From Trifolium pratense (taxonomy: Eukaryota; Streptophyta; Magnoliopsida; Fabales; Fabaceae), in contig NC_060061.1 of assembly GCF_020283565.1 (NCBI RefSeq), positions 15,475,362-15,539,361 of the forward strand: a stretch of DNA of 64,000 bases. Direction: 5' to 3'. The notes beneath the pieces were generated by a model, which had not been told where the DNA came from, did no database searches, and worked only from the letters and a program-made list of their open reading frames with translations. Of this stretch, positions 45,180-58,082 are shown piece after piece. The translations under genes were made by a program, and so were the position numbers. Numbering within the stretch: position 1 is the first letter of the stretch; every line of letters starts with the position of its first letter.

Positions 45180-45315
45180 GTCCTCGTGAGCTTAACTCAA
45201 TTAGTAGGAACATTGCATATATATTATGTAGGAGCCGAAGTTCGAACGTCAGACACTCTACTTATTCATCTTTGACGTGAAATTTTTAGCCATTTGACTA
45301 CTAGACAAATAAAAA
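45180..45315 (+). mobile_element. Au-type SINE, diverged
   Basis: GTCCTCGTGAGCTTAACTCA head, 'GAAGTTCGAACGTCAGACAC' at box B, 'TGACTACTAGACAAATAAAAA' end. It is in opposite orientation to the copy 150 bp upstream. Confidence 0.8.
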
Positions 45316-45694
45316 TCTTTTTAGCCAATAAAAATACCACATAAGGTTGCCATATCAACTAGCCAAGTTGTAATACTAGTTTATTGCAAGTTACAAAATT
45401 TAAGCCCTGTCAAAACCCGAAATATCCTCTCCAAGTTGAGGTTTGTATTGCTTATGTATGTGCAGAGAGAATACAATCCATAGTTAATTACAATTAACTG
45501 ATTAAGTAAACCCTCCATCATGTTACCATAATTACTTTATCATTTTTATCACTTCTCAAAGTAGTAATCATATACTAAGGGGGAAGTACCTTTTTTGCTT
45601 AAAGATGCAATAAAGTACCCTTTCTTTAGCTAAAAATAGTAAGACCCGGATTGTTAACTTAATCATTTTCATTAACAATCACACAAACACACCC

Positions 45695-45702
45695 TATAAA
45701 TA
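45695..45702 (+). promoter_or_regulatory. TATA box of PR-1 gene
   Basis: TATAAATA 65 bp before the ATG at 45767, a normal distance for a short leader. Confidence 0.65.
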
Positions 45703-45766
45703 ATCTCACTCCATGCAATGCAAGAACCATCATATTAACACAAGTTCTCATCTAAGAAACATAACC

Positions 45767-46258
45767 ATGGCTTTCACAAACTCATTTTCTCTTTTTAGCC
45801 TCTTAATCATTTTAACCATTTGGTTTTCATTCTCCAATGCTCAAAACTCACCTCAAGATTATCTCAACGTCCACAACGCGGCTCGTGGGTTAGTTGGCGT
45901 TGCAAATATTACTTGGGACAACACAGTTGCTACCTATGCTTTGAACTATGCAAATTCAAGGAAAAGTGATTGCAATTTGGTTCATTCAAATGGAGCTTAT
46001 GGTGAGAATCTTGCAAAGGGATCAAGTGGTACATTTACTGGAGTTTCTGCAGTGAATTTGTGGGTTAATGAAAAACCAAACTATGATTATAACACTAATG
46101 CATGCATTAATAATGGACAATGCTTGCATTATACTCAAGTTGTTTGGAGTAACTCTGTTAGATTAGGGTGTGCAAGAGTACAATGCACTAATGGATGGTG
46201 GTTTGTTACTTGCAATTATGATCCCCCTGGTAATTATGTTGGCCAAAAACCATATTAA
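45767..46258 (+). CDS. PR-1 protein (CAP superfamily), intact
   Basis: Intronless, 163 residues. Signal peptide '[16 protein letters not shown]' (cut before Gln of '[12 protein letters not shown]'), then the CAP domain with '[14 protein letters not shown]' and 'HYTQVVW' carrying the expected His/Glu pocket residues, six cysteines, and the end '[15 protein letters not shown]'. This end fits the CAPE pattern (CNYxPxGNxxxxxPY), so processing could release an 11-residue CAPE peptide. Start chosen at the ATG just before the signal peptide, downstream of TATAAATA. Secreted to the apoplast and salicylate-inducible in other plants. A degraded copy is at 52047-52610. Confidence 0.95.
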   Translation: MAFTNSFSLFSLLIILTIWFSFSNAQNSPQDYLNVHNAARGLVGVANITWDNTVATYALNYANSRKSDCNLVHSNGAYGENLAKGSSGTFTGVSAVNLWVNEKPNYDYNTNACINNGQCLHYTQVVWSNSVRLGCARVQCTNGWWFVTCNYDPPGNYVGQKPY

Positions 46259-46840
46259 TTACAATTAACAAGTTAATATGACTGAGCTAAAAGGGTCTCA
46301 ACCATATAATATTGCTAAGTATCTATCATTGTTGCATTATATAATCATGGAACAAAATGAAATAATGTTTCACTATTTTGTTTTTCTTTTTTATGTAAGA
46401 TTTTAATAATCTATGAATGTGTCATCCTTTTTTGACATATATATCATGGACTAATTAATACTTTATGTACTTGAGTTTCTCTTATTTTGGTTATCATTAC
46501 ATCGTGTGTGTCGGTATATGAATTACCAACACCGACAACCGCCATGGACAACCGCCAACAACCATGACTTCCTCCACATCTGATAACCAATTTAACCACC
46601 AATGACCACAACTCCGATCACTATTATGACCACCATCAATTCAAAAAGAAAACTACCTTGAACATGACCTTAAGCAGCAATTCGGCTCTATCAAACTAGT
46701 CCATAGAGAAATAGGCCAATATTTCAATTACGTGAATACCTAAAACTTGTTTCAAGATCAAACAATTTTACCTCTAAGGGTGCTAAAAAAAAGCAGTTCT
46801 TAGATTCCAGATGAACTGGGTTCATCCCATCACTATTATT
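46259..46840. other. PR-1 3' flank; ACC-rich stretch
   Basis: 46520-46640 is rich in CCACCA/CAACCGCC text of unknown meaning. No gene. Confidence 0.4.
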
Positions 46841-47472
46841 TAGGGATGATAATTTGACCCATACCCAGCGGGCACCCGCAAAAAATACTCATAACGGATA
46901 CGGTAAAAACCCGCATTTTGGGTACGGGCATGAGTATGGGTAATTACCCGCAAAAATGAACGGGTATGGGTGCGAGTACGGGTACCTTAGTACCCACCCC
47001 GCCCATACCCGCATAATATATATTTATTTATTTTATATATATTATTGTATAAATTACATATGTATATCAATTTTAAAAAATACAATACTATTAAACTATT
47101 ACACATTTTTAATAAAAAAGTTTATTTATAACATAATACAAACACCATGTGAATATGTCAACAAAGAAATTAACTTTAACATGAGGTTAGTAAAATTTTT
47201 TTTATAATTTTGATGAGTCAACATTAAAATCTTTTTTAAAAAATTAATTATATTAAAATGATATGATATTTTATAATTGATCGATTTATTTTTAGTAAAA
47301 TTGCGGGTAACGGGTACGGGTATGGGTATCTAGGTACCCATAGGGTATGAGGACGGGTACAAAGGTTGTTACCCACGCGGGTATGAGGATGGGTACAAGT
47401 ATTTTTTCAAACTGCGGGTATGGGGATGAATACTATAATACCCTACCCATACCCTACCAATTGTCATCACTA
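46841..47472. mobile_element. hAT-type MITE with perfect 8-bp TSD
   Basis: TIRs TAGGGATGATAAT and TAGTGATGACAAT; flanks CTATTATT at 46833-46840 and 47473-47480. Ends rich in 'GGGTA/TACCC' repeats; AT-rich middle. Non-coding. Confidence 0.92.
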
Positions 47473-47480
47473 CTATTATT

Positions 47481-48365
47481 ACTTTTTTTGCATTAAAAAA
47501 AAGAATATTTTTTTATGGAATGAAGCAATTTTTCATGAATTAATTAGGGTATTGCTAACTAGTGTCCTACCTCTAACGAGACACCGATTAGAAAAACAAA
47601 AATGGAAAGAAAAGTAATGTATGATACTTATAGTGGTATTATCATTGGAGATATGCTCTAAGCTCGTGGAGACGAAATCTAACTTAATCCTTAATATTTT
47701 TATATTGAGGATAAACTATAGTTTCGTTTTAACCTCGTTTTAAAAATCAAGAAGCAGGTACAACAAAGTTAGCACCTCATTTGGTGCACCGTAACGTGGA
47801 GCATTTGGTTCTTGAGAAACAACATTATTATTTTTAAAGGAGGAGCAACTAGCCTGGATGCTTTGATGACAAAAATCAAGTTTTTCTCTTGGCAATGGTT
47901 TATGAGGACACAATTCTTGTTATACTTTTTATAATTGGTGCACTAAGCCACTAATCCTCTAGCTTGTTTAGAAGCCATTTGATGCTCCCTTGTATTTATA
48001 AGGGTTGAAGTAGGGGTGCTCACGGTTCGGTTTGGATCGGTTTTGTGGCAAAAATTCATCCGTTCCAAAGTTAAAATTACTCGCGGTTCGGTTCGGTTTT
48101 GGATGACTAATTAAAAAAATCTAATCCAATCCAATTTCGTGCGGTTTAATTTGGATCGGTTTTTGGATATCCAAATTACAATTTTTTTTTTATAAATCAA
48201 AGGTATCCTCTGCGCGCAACTGCAGAGACTAATCCCCTTGAGGTAACTGAGATCTATTTAAGGGGTTGACCTCTCCCAACAAATGCTTCTCCATCAAATA
48301 CATTAGATTCTAGATAAATCTAAAAATAGTTTTTGTTTTATATTTAAGTGCAGAGCGAGTATAAC
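47481..48365. other. Intergenic; one hAT-like left end
   Basis: 48011-48190 begins TAGGGGTGCTCACGGTTCGG and looks like a truncated hAT end, with GGTTCGGTTTGGAT repeats. The rest is unrecognised. Confidence 0.4.
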
Positions 48366-49265
48366 CAATGTTTTAAGAACCGGACCGGACCGGCCAGTTC
48401 AACCGGTTCGACCGGGAACCGAACATAGCAGCGGTCAGGATGAGTGCTAAGAACCGGTAGTCTGTAGAACCGGAAAAAAACCGTTTGGAACCGTTTGGAA
48501 CCATCCTGAACCGTCCAAACCGTTGAACCGATGGCGGTTTTAAAAAACCGGCCGGTTCGGAATCTACTTTAAAAAATAAATAAAAAATCTTTTTTTCCCT
48601 ATTTATTGTTTCTTTTCAGCGTAATAGATTCATAAGAGAAAAATATAAAAAAATGATAAAAGAAAAATATACCAGATCTTGAAAGAAAAACATATTACAT
48701 ACTTTCATCCACAAATAACACAAGCTGACATTGTTTTTATTCTTGAAAAAGATGATTATGTTTTGATTCATATTTCATGAGAGGATAACTCAACAATGAA
48801 ACTAGAGGAAATAGAAGAAGGATTGAGAGAAAAAGAAAAGATAGAAAAAAAAAAGAAAGAAAACAAGGACAAAAAAAAGAAAAAAGAAAGAAAACAAGGA
48901 ATGGAGGATGGAAAAGGTGGGTGGCGGCTGTGCACTATGCTGCTACTTACTTTTTCATTTTATTAATTCTAGGGTTTGTTAGTACTTAGTAGTAGTAGTT
49001 TGTCTAGTTATATAAGTGGGCTTAAAAGTATTGATGTTTGATAAAAATAAAATCTTAGAATATATCACACTAATAAGCCCAAATAATAACATTACTAATT
49101 TAGTAAAAAAAATATTACTAATTAGTTCATTTCCATATTATTATAGAATAATTATATAAACGGTTCAATGGAAACGGTCCAATAACGATTGAACTGGTTA
49201 GACCGGTTGACCCTTGAACCGGAGGTCACAACGGTTCAATCTCCGGTCCGGTTCTTAAAACATTG
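48366..49265. mobile_element. hAT-type element, perfect 8-bp TSD
   Basis: TIRs CAATGTTTTAAGAACCGG (left) and its complement (right end TTCTTAAAACATTG); flanks AGTATAAC at 48358-48365 and 49266-49273. Both ends have repeated ACCGG/CCGGT motifs. 900 bp, no transposase. Confidence 0.93.
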
Positions 49266-49588
49266 AGTATAACTTTATAATAAAAATTTTCAATAAATAT
49301 AAAAAATAACTTTTCTGTTATGTCTGGAACCGGAGTTGTAATTGTGCGGTCATATAGAAAACATAACACATTTTCTTCCCTCCGAGCAAAACAAATAAGA
49401 ACCCTAGAAATACAAAACTGGTTGTATGACCCCAACTCTCTGTAAACCTTACTCCGACGTGTAAATCGTTCATTTCAATTTCAAGGTATTTTCTCAACTT
49501 TTCATTTTCCAATTGTAATCTAAATCTACCACCACTTTACTCAGATTTTATTTATTTTGTTCTCATATTCGTGTTCATTTCAATATTG

Positions 49589-50979
49589 ATGTTTAATTTA
49601 GCGCATGATATAATGATTCCACCCAACACCAAGAGAGCAAAGCATGATGATAATGATAATGAAGACAGACTCAGTGACTTACCCGATTGTGTTCTCCTTC
49701 ATATTTTGTCATTTTTGAATTCCAAACACGCCGTTCAAACTTGCATTTTGTCCCCAAGATGGAAGAATCTTTGGAAATATATTCCTACCCTTATATTGCA
49801 TTCCTCTGAATTTAGAACCGCAAAGAAATTAGGCATGTTTGTGACTAAGATTTTGACTCTTCGTGATACCTCAACTGCACTGCACACTCTCGATTTTAAG
49901 CGTATAGCCAGTTTTGAGCCTCAACGGACTCTCAAAGAGATTGTGAACTATGTTTGTTCCCATGATACCCAGCTCAAGCAATTAAGAATCTCCGTTAAAG
50001 GTGATATTAGTATCATTTTGCCTCGCATTTCTTCATGTCAGGCTCTTACATCTCTTAAGCTCTCTGTTTATGGTAAAGGTGTATCTAATTGTGAAAGAAC
50101 ATTATTTCCAAAACACCTGAATTTTCCAGCATTGACTAGCTTGGATCTATCTAATTTTGCCTTTTGCGCAAATGACAATGCTGATCATGCCGAACCATTT
50201 TCATCCTTTAGCAGACTGAATAATTTGATCATTTCTAGATGTAGCGTAAGGGATGCTTCAATTCTAACCATATCAAGTGCGACCATTGTACATTTAACTA
50301 TGTGTAGTAATAGCTCATCTGACTTTACCAAAATCGAGCTATCCGCTCCAAGTCTTCATACCATTACTTTTTATGGTACTCCTAGTCAGAGACTGTATGG
50401 AAGCAGTCTTTCTTCAGTTAAACAAGTAAATATTGATGCAGACATATTTATAAGAATTGGGGAGCCTCATTTGATTCTATTAAGCTGGCTGCAAGACCTG
50501 GATAATATAAAATCATTGACAGTCACTGCAGGCATTCTTCAGGTACTTGTACTTGCCATGTTTCGAGGTTTCATGTTTACTTTCTTCTTAAGATACTGTT
50601 TTTTTTTTCTTTCCAAATTTTGTCAAAAATCAAGTGGCTTGCATCAAACTAATCTTAATTCTCCCTAATTGTGTAGATTCTTTCCTTAGTTCCTGATTTA
50701 TTCAACATTAAACTCCCTTCCTTGCATAACTTGAAGTCACTGAAAGTAAAACTGAAACCACGCCCTTATGGATTATCATCTTATATAAGGAAAGAAGTTG
50801 TGTACAAATACAAGTCGCGTAAAGAAGCTCACAAGATACGTCTCAAAGAAGCAGATCAATCATATGTAATCATACCTGAGGGGATAGTAGACTTCTTGCT
50901 TCAAAACTCACCATCTGCAGAAGTTGACATCATCCATTACAGGAGTGAGGAGTCCGCAGGAAATTATCCAGTCGGTTGA
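49589..50979 (+). CDS. F-box/LRR (RNI-like) protein
   Basis: Exons 49589-50542 and 50677-50979 (GT-AG, phase 0), 418 residues. The N-terminal F-box is 'RLSDLPDCVLLHILSFLNSK' continuing to 'LSPRWKNLWKYIPTL', then leucine-rich repeats ('LTSLDLSNFAF', 'LNNLIISRCSV') and an FBD-like C-terminal region ('LKSLKVKLKPRPYG', 'GIVDFLLQNSPSAEVDII'). F-box proteins join SKP1-Cullin1 ubiquitin ligases and select substrates; the substrate here is unknown. The ATG at 49589 aligns with the start of the paralog at 56649; a later ATG at 49613 is an alternative. A large, fast-evolving family in legumes. Confidence 0.85.
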
Positions 50980-52046
50980 AATGGACCTCCAAACTAAGGT
51001 ACATTATTCATTGTAGTTGATCTTGTGATTTGCTTTCGTTGATGCGTCATTTGTTTAGTCAATGACTTATTCTGAAAGAGAAGGACTATCCATTAAAATT
51101 GGAAACAAATGAAACTACAAACCCCCATTTTCTTAAACGAAAAATAAAGTTAACTTTGTTTTAGTTGTGTGATACTATTCATAATATGCCTACTGCCTAG
51201 AGTGTTTTTGGAAAAATATCTTATGATATTCAGTACCTTTCATATTCAATTGTTGTTTATGTTTCCTTTGTTTTAGCTCTTGTAAAGTTTTTTGAGTTGA
51301 TAGATGTTGCTTTGAGTATTGATACTGTTACTTGTTAGGCTTTTGATAGAAGATATAGTTGAGAAGAGTCAACACAACACCCACATCCAACCTCAAAGAT
51401 AATGGGCTTCGAAGAGTGCTCATCAACAGTATTGCCTTACAAGTTACAATGCCTTCTGCGTCAACCTTTCTTTTGGATTGTAGTTCAAAGTATGCCCTGG
51501 GATATTAGATATCAGATAAGTGACTGAAAGTATCAGTTTGCTGAGTGCTGACTATACTGACCTTGTACGTTTTGACATGCAACGGATCATTCACATGAAG
51601 TCTTTTTGAGATTGGCGAGATTATTCCATCTGATAGTCTCCAATTTAATGCTAAATTCCAATATACTGATGGAGGAACCTGCATAGAGTATGTCTTGGCC
51701 ATTTAATTATGTACGAATCCTGTACTAGTCCCGTTATATTGGTCCTTGTCTCTGTATGAACAGGTGTGTTGTTTTGCTTTTGGGAGCCTAAATGAATTAT
51801 TGCGTTGTTACTAGATATTTTCTTTGGTTTTTATATAATTTTGTTTTCTGATCTTGATAATTCATGTTTTTTGTTGATCTCACTCGTACTAAAGTTGAAC
51901 CCTGCATTTATTCATATTTTCTTGATACATGATTGTTTCCGATGGAATGAGGGGCTGAAATTAAAAACTTTAGCTGTGACTTGTATTAACACTGAAGCTT
52001 CTCCTCGGGGATGATTTTGGAGGGCTTTTTCAAAATTCTTTCCCAT
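50980..52046. other. 3' flank of F-box gene, duplicated at 57856-59190
   Basis: 51000-52040 is homologous to 57850-58070 and 58520-59190, showing a large F-box unit duplication. It contains no clear gene. Confidence 0.6.
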
Positions 52047-52610
52047 TTGGTTATCATTCTCCAATGCTCAAAACTCACCTCAAGGTTATCTCAATTCCCC
52101 CAACACCGCTCGTGTGCAAGTTTGTGTTGCAAACATTATTTGGGAGTTGGGACAACACAGTTGCTACCTATGCTTTGAACTATGCAAATTCAAGAAATCA
52201 GTGATTGGAATTTGACTCACTCAAGTGGACCTTATGGTGGGAATCTTGCCAAAGGATCTAGTGTTACATTCACTGGTTAATTAGAATCAATACATGATTA
52301 TAACATTAATTCATGCATTAATGGAGGACAATGCTTGCATTATACTCAAATTGTTTGGCGCAACTCTGGTCGTTTAGGGTGTGCAAGGGTACAATGCACT
52401 AATAATGGTGGTTCGCCACTTACAATTACGATCCCCCGGGAAATTATGTTGGCCAAAAACCCTATTAATTACAACTTACAATTTAATATGACAGAGCTAA
52501 AAGGGTCTCAGTCATATATATATTGTTTTTGGCAAGTTTTTGAATAATCTCTAAATGTGTCATCCTTTTGACATATCAAGTACTGATATTTTGTGTACTA
52601 TAGAATTGGT
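52047..52610 (+). pseudogene. PR-1 pseudogene
   Basis: A copy of 45820-46450 starting inside the signal peptide ('[10 protein letters not shown]'-like) and extending into the 3' flank ('GAGCTAAAAGGGTCTCA'). Frameshifts, an in-frame stop (ACTGGTTAA) and a 27-bp loss disrupt it; '[20 protein letters not shown]' is still readable. It is inserted in duplicated F-box flank, whose other copy (about 59190) lacks it. Confidence 0.92.
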
Positions 52611-53169
52611 ATATCGATTTTAGTGCTCCCAAAGCTGTGTATCTCTATGTTCTCTTTTCTCTTTTTAATTATGAACATGATGTGTAGATAAGGCAAAGTC
52701 TTCAATATCTAACTTAGATATTAATTAGGTCCAATTTCTAAATTCAATAATCACTTTTACTTGCGTTTAAAGAGTTACCATTTCGAAACGCAATGTAACC
52801 AACAAAAAAAAAGTTACCATTTCGCATCAATTTAAAATAATAATTGAGTAAACGAATTTTCTATGTTCCAGACCAGACAAAAACCTATTCTTAGCAGATT
52901 TTCAATCCAAAATACTAAGTGATACTTATTGTGCCCTACGACACATACAAGTGAGTTCCTTGATTAAATTATCACCCTTTAACCATCATTGATCGGTGAT
53001 CTGCAAATCACACCAAAATTTATGCAACTGTGAAACTGTTTTGTGCACCGGTCTCATTACACATTACACATCAGCTATAAAAGGAATGCAACCTATGGTG
53101 AAAGCTATATTATTCGGAAAACTGTGTCTGAATAGCAGACCTATAATTTTATAGGATAACTTGTGTGCA
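52611..53169. other. Intergenic, nothing recognised
   Basis: AT-rich sequence without open frames of note. Confidence 0.4.
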
Positions 53170-54012
53170 AATTTTCAGAGTCCCTTTAAGTCTTGAGGAA
53201 GCTTCTAGACTGTTTTTTGCTCAGAGTTTGGAAGAGTTGAAGAAGGTTGAAAGAGATGAGATCAATCCAAGTGGTTATTATGATTCGCAACACACCAAAT
53301 CCTTCACCTCAACACCCTTCAAACGTCAGGTACTTCATTATCTTCATTCCATACTAATTATTGATTGTAGGATTGGATGTGATATATGACAGAAAAATTG
53401 TTTATAAGTCGTGAAAGTTTGTTACCGTATGAGTTGGACTCTTGGCTCTGAATTAGACTCGATCTAAATTCTAAGATATTATCTTAGTCTATTTGTCTAT
53501 CTTAAATCCTTTGGATTATTTGTTATTGGATCACTCAATCTCGTCGTGAGCTCCAGGTGTCATGTACGTGAGTAAAGTGTGTTGAAGAGTATGTGATATG
53601 ACCTAAAAAGTGTGTAGGTGGACCGATGTTTAAAAAATTGTCGGGTCCTAGTTCAACAGGTTAAACTAATCGGTTTGATTCAGTTTTTAAGACATTGAGG
53701 TTGCATCTTGAGCAGAATTATAATATAGGAGTATTATATTGAGGAGATGGAAAAGTTGGCGTATAAGTTGCTGGAACGTATAGCTTTGAGCTTAGGTGTT
53801 GAAGCAAAGAGGTTTGAAGAATTCTTTAAGGATCAAACTAGCTTCATTAGATTCAATTAGTATCCTCCATGCCCTTACCCTCGCCTAGCTCTTGGCGTTG
53901 GACGGAACAAAGATGCCGGTGCCTTAACTACTCTTGCCCAAGATGAGTTTGAAGGTCTTGAAGTGACGCGTAAAACAGATCAACAGTGGGTTCTTGTAAA
54001 AGCTACCCCCGG
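53170..54012 (+). pseudogene. 2-oxoglutarate/Fe(II) dioxygenase pseudogene
   Basis: 53179-53333 encodes 'VPLSLEEASRLFFAQSLEEL' and 'DEINPSGYYDSQHTK'. 53745-54010 encodes 'LAYKLLERIALSLGVEAKRF', then 'YPPCPYPRLALGVGRNKDAG' and 'LTTLAQDEFEGLEV'. These match the DIOX_N and catalytic regions of plant 2-ODDs. A stop replaces the residue before YPPCP, the first metal-ligand motif reads 'RNKDAG' rather than HxD, and the second His and the C-terminus are absent. It is an intron-bearing, dead fragment. Confidence 0.9.
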
Positions 54013-54659
54013 ATGCTTATATTCTCAAAAACTAATTATACTACTGGCCATTAATTTTGCCGTTAAATTTTTTTTGCTAAAAAAGTCTTTTTTTTTTGAC
54101 AGATACTAAAAAAGTCTTTTGAAATCTCAATTCAATACAACCCCCTAATTAAAATGAATGGAAAATATGAACCCTAGAGAATTGTTGCTTATCCAGTCTG
54201 CTTAGAGATTCCTTAAGTTGCTTATCAAGGTGTTTTTATTATAGAAAAGTAAACTGTCAATGTTTCAACACAATCGTGAGGTATTTTATAATTTCTTCCT
54301 CAGTTTTCACCATTGCAATAGAACATCATTTTACCGCCGTATATTTTCTTCTCTTTGTCTTTGAAATATTTGTTGGCACAAACTGTGTCCAGACCACACT
54401 GTAGCGGAGGCGACTGGATGCAGTATGGTTCAGGGTATTCTTGTAATCTAGACAGTAGTATTATATATATGACTTGTAACATTGAAAACCGAACTTCATC
54501 ATTAAAGTAATGATAAAGAACTATAGTTGCTTTGTAGTCTGCATAACCAACGACCGTGTTAATTGTTTGTGGTTTGCATTTTCTTTTACTCTTCTGTTAC
54601 TAGTTGTTGTTCTAACAGTTATTCTGTTTTATGTTTGTTTAGGTACTTGTATTTGAATA
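54013..54659. other. Intergenic, nothing recognised
   Basis: AT-rich sequence; no gene or element ends. Confidence 0.4.
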
Positions 54660-54662
54660 ATG

Positions 54663-55655
54663 ATGTCTACTTCAGCAAATGAGGTAATGATTTTACCAAA
54701 GATTAAGAAACTAAGGCATGATGATAATGAAGACAGATTGAATGAATTAACTGACAGTGTTCTCATCTACATTTTGTCATTTTAAATACCAAACACATTC
54801 GTTCAAACTTGTGTTTAATGGAAACATCTTTGGAAAAATATTCCCACCCTTAAATTGCATTACACTGACTTTTCCACTTTGAAGAGTTTTGACAAATTTG
54901 TGTTTAGGATTTTGTCTCTTCATGATGCCTCAACTACACTTCACACTTTCAATCTTAAGCGCAATGGTAGTATTGGGTCTCGCCTAATTAAAAGGGTTGC
55001 AAACTATGTTTTATTCCGTAATGTCAAGCTCCGTCATTTAGGAATTGATGTCAAATGTGTGACATCTTGCCTTGCATTTCTTCATCACTCTACCATCACT
55101 GAACCTATTTGTTGCCACTAAAGGCCATCATAATAATGGGAGAACATTATTTCCAAAATATTTGGATTTGCCAACATTAACGAACTTGCACCTAGAATAT
55201 TTTTCCTTTTTGGCTAGTGACGATGGCCCGATTAATCCCTTTTTGGGATTTAAAAGTTTAACTAGTTTGATCCTTCGCAATCGTAATGAATGGTGAACAC
55301 GAGTCCTTAGCATACCAAATGTGATGCTTATCAATTTAACCATGCATGATAGTTCCATACTCAATTCCAAACTTCAGTTATCTGCTCCCAGTCTTTGTAC
55401 ATTTACATTTAGTGATGCTTTTCCAAGTCGTGAGAATTGCTCTTTATGCTTATTACGCTGGCTGTTAGATCTTTATAGTGTACAGTTATTGACACTCTGT
55501 AGGTACTCTTCTGGTACCTTAACTTGACATGTTTTGAGGCTTTAATTTTACTTTCTTCTTAAGATACTTTTTTTTTTTTGGTTTCTAAATTTTGTCTAAA
55601 ATATTTTGACTTGTGTTAGACTGATCCTAACTCATCCTCACTTTTCATTGCTCTG

Positions 55656-55726
<71 letters not shown>

Positions 55727-55860
55727 TCATATTTATGGGTGGAGCTTAAGATTTATTCCTGGTGTAAGTTAAAGTCTCTGAAAGTACTGATCAAATTATC
55801 TTTAAGCATGCCTTATGGAATAGTGGACTTCTTGCTTCAAACTGGCAAAGAAGCCAAAGG
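54663..55860 (+). pseudogene. F-box pseudogene
   Basis: Starts like the paralogs ('HDDNEDRLNELTDSVLIYIL') but a stop interrupts the F-box at 54783. Later segments ('TLHTFNLKR', 'LFPKYLDLPTLTNLHLEYFS', 'LQLSAPSLCTFTFSD', 'MPYGIVDFLLQTGKEAKG') lie in different frames. A (CT)n tract of about 65 bp sits before the last segment. Confidence 0.9.
55658..55723. repeat. (CT)n microsatellite
   Basis: About 32 uninterrupted CT units within the F-box pseudogene. Confidence 0.97.
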
Positions 55861-56648
55861 TATGTATGTTATTTTGCTTACAAGTCGTTCTAGTCTGATT
55901 TATAAATAAAAGCATAATTTAGGAACTCTATTGTTCCTTTTAATTCATTTTGAGTTTCCTTTGTTTTAATTGCTTGATCATTTTGAAATATGCATGCTTC
56001 CTAGAATCTTTGTGCAAAATATTTATAAGAATTGCTTGTCAAATTAGTGGTCATGGTTTGATTCACCAAAGAAAACGGAACCAAATGGTTTAATTGCAGT
56101 TTTGATCCCTTTATTTGTCGATTTCTGAATTTTGGTCCCCACATTTTAAATTTCCCAATTTTGGCCTCTCATTTTTTTCAATTTCTGAAATTGGACTCAA
56201 ATACTTAAAATTATGCATACATGACATATTTTGATATGATGTGGCAGCAAATGGACCAATCAAATATTGGTAATTCTTCTTTTTTGTTGGTCAAATAGTT
56301 TAGTGTCTAAAGTAATGCATTTTGTTGGAACCCTAGAAAACTGGTTCTATGAACCAGTCTGTAGATCTCACTTCACCGTTTCTATCCCGTACGAAATAGA
56401 GCGAAGTGTTTGCTTGGATGTGTAAATCGTCAATTTCAAGGTATGCAATCTAGCACCTCTTTCCACCGTTCCTATCCATTTTCCCAATTGCAATCTAGTA
56501 CGACTTTGATGAGATTTGAAAGCTCGCCGTAGATTTGATTCTCTTTGTAACTCAAATTCGTGATCCGTTGTATAATATTGCAGAAAATGATTCCACGTTG
56601 TTTTTTCCTTTTATGCTTGTGCAGGTACCGGTAGTTATCTGAGTTGTA
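55861..56648. repeat. F-box flank, duplicated at 60580-61290
   Basis: 55865-56450 matches 60585-61275 (e.g. 'GACATATTTTGATATGA', 'GGACCAATCAA'). The second copy has a SINE and small losses. Includes the promoter/leader of the F-box gene at 56649; the leader probably has an intron (56440-56625, AAG|GTATGC...GCAG). Confidence 0.75.
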
Positions 56649-57855
56649 ATGTCTAGTTTAGCGCATGAGAAAATGATTCCACCCGACAACAAGAGAGGGA
56701 GGCATGATAATAATGAAGAGAATGAAGATAGGTTGAGTGACTTACCTGATTGTGTTCTCCTTCACATTTTGTCATTTTTGAATTCCAAACACGCCGTTCA
56801 AACTTGCGTTTTGTCCCCCAAATGGAAGCATCTTTGGAAATGTATTCCTACCCTTATATTGCATTCCTCAGAATTCTCCAATGCAAAAAAATTAGCCATA
56901 TTTGTGACTAAGATTTTGAATCTTCGTGATACCACCACACCTTCACTGCACACTCTCGATTTTGAGCGTTTGGGCAGTTTTGAACCTCAACGGACTCTCA
57001 AAGAGATTGTAAACTATGCTTGTTCCCATAATACCCAACTCAAGCAATTAGGAATCTGTGTTAAAGGTGATAGTAGTATCATTTTTCCTCGCATTTCTTC
57101 ATGCCAGGCTCTTACGTCTCTTAAGCTTTGTGTTTACCCTAAAGGTCTTTATAGTAATGGGAAAAGAACATTATTTCCAAAATCTCTGAATTTGCCAGCA
57201 TTGACTAGCTTGGATCTAACTTATTTTGCATTTTGTGCTAGCGACATTGCTGATCATGCCGAACCCTTTTCATCATTTAATTGCTTAAATAATTTGATCA
57301 TTTCTAATTGTACTGTAATGGATGCCCCGATTCTAAGAATATCAAGTTCAACCCTTGTCAATTTAGCTATGTCTAATAATTCATCTGACTTTACCAAAAT
57401 TGAGTTATTCGCTCCTAGTCTTTATACCATTACTTTTGATGGTGTTCCTCATCAGAGACTGTGTGGAAGCAGTCTTTCTTCAATTAAACAAGTAAATATT
57501 GAAGCGGACATATTTTCAAATACATTTGAGGAGCTTCCTTTTGTTCTATTCAGCTGGCCGCAGGACCTTATTAATACAAAATCATTGACAGTCACTGCGA
57601 GTAATCTTAAGGTACATTAACTTGCTATGTTTTGAGGTTTCATGTTTACTTTCTTCTTAAGATGTTTTTTTATTTCATTTACAAATTTTGTCAAAAATCA
57701 ACTGGCTTGCATCAACCTAATCATAATTCTTCCTAATTGCTCAGATTCTCTTCTTAGTTCCTGATTTATTCAAGGCTAAACTCCCTTCATTGTTGTGTAA
57801 CTTGAAGACACTGAAAGTATGCAGTCGGATGAAATGGCCCACCAAACTACGGTAA
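56649..57855 (+). CDS. F-box/LRR (RNI-like) protein, shortened C-terminus
   Basis: Exons 56649-57611 and 57745-57855 (GT-AG, phase 0) give 357 residues. F-box 'RLSDLPDCVLLHILSFLNSK' to 'LSPKWKHLWKCIPTL', then LRRs ('LTSLDLTYFAF', 'LNNLIISNCTV'). Very similar to 49589, but exon 2 has lost about 200 bp between 'LKTLKV' and the region matching the end of the other gene, so the FBD-like part is missing and the frame ends 'RMKWPTKLR'. Predicted SCF substrate adaptor. Likely still translatable; whether the short form works is unknown. Confidence 0.8.
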
Positions 57856-58082
57856 ACTATTCTTTATACTTGATCTTGTGATTTTCTTTAGTTGATATGT
57901 CATTTCTTTAGGCAGTGACTTATTCTTGCAGAGGATTATCGATTGAAAAATAGGAAGCAAGTGAAACATCAAACTCGCAAAGAGGCCACAATTTTTGTGG
58001 TTTTCATTCATAACTTTGAGACTCTATTTTTCATTTTTTAACAAAAAAAAATAATAAAGTTTACTCTTTTTTTTAAGACAAA
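57856..58082. other. Duplicated F-box 3' flank
   Basis: Homologous to 51000-51150; interrupted at about 58070 by the LINE fragment. Confidence 0.6.
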
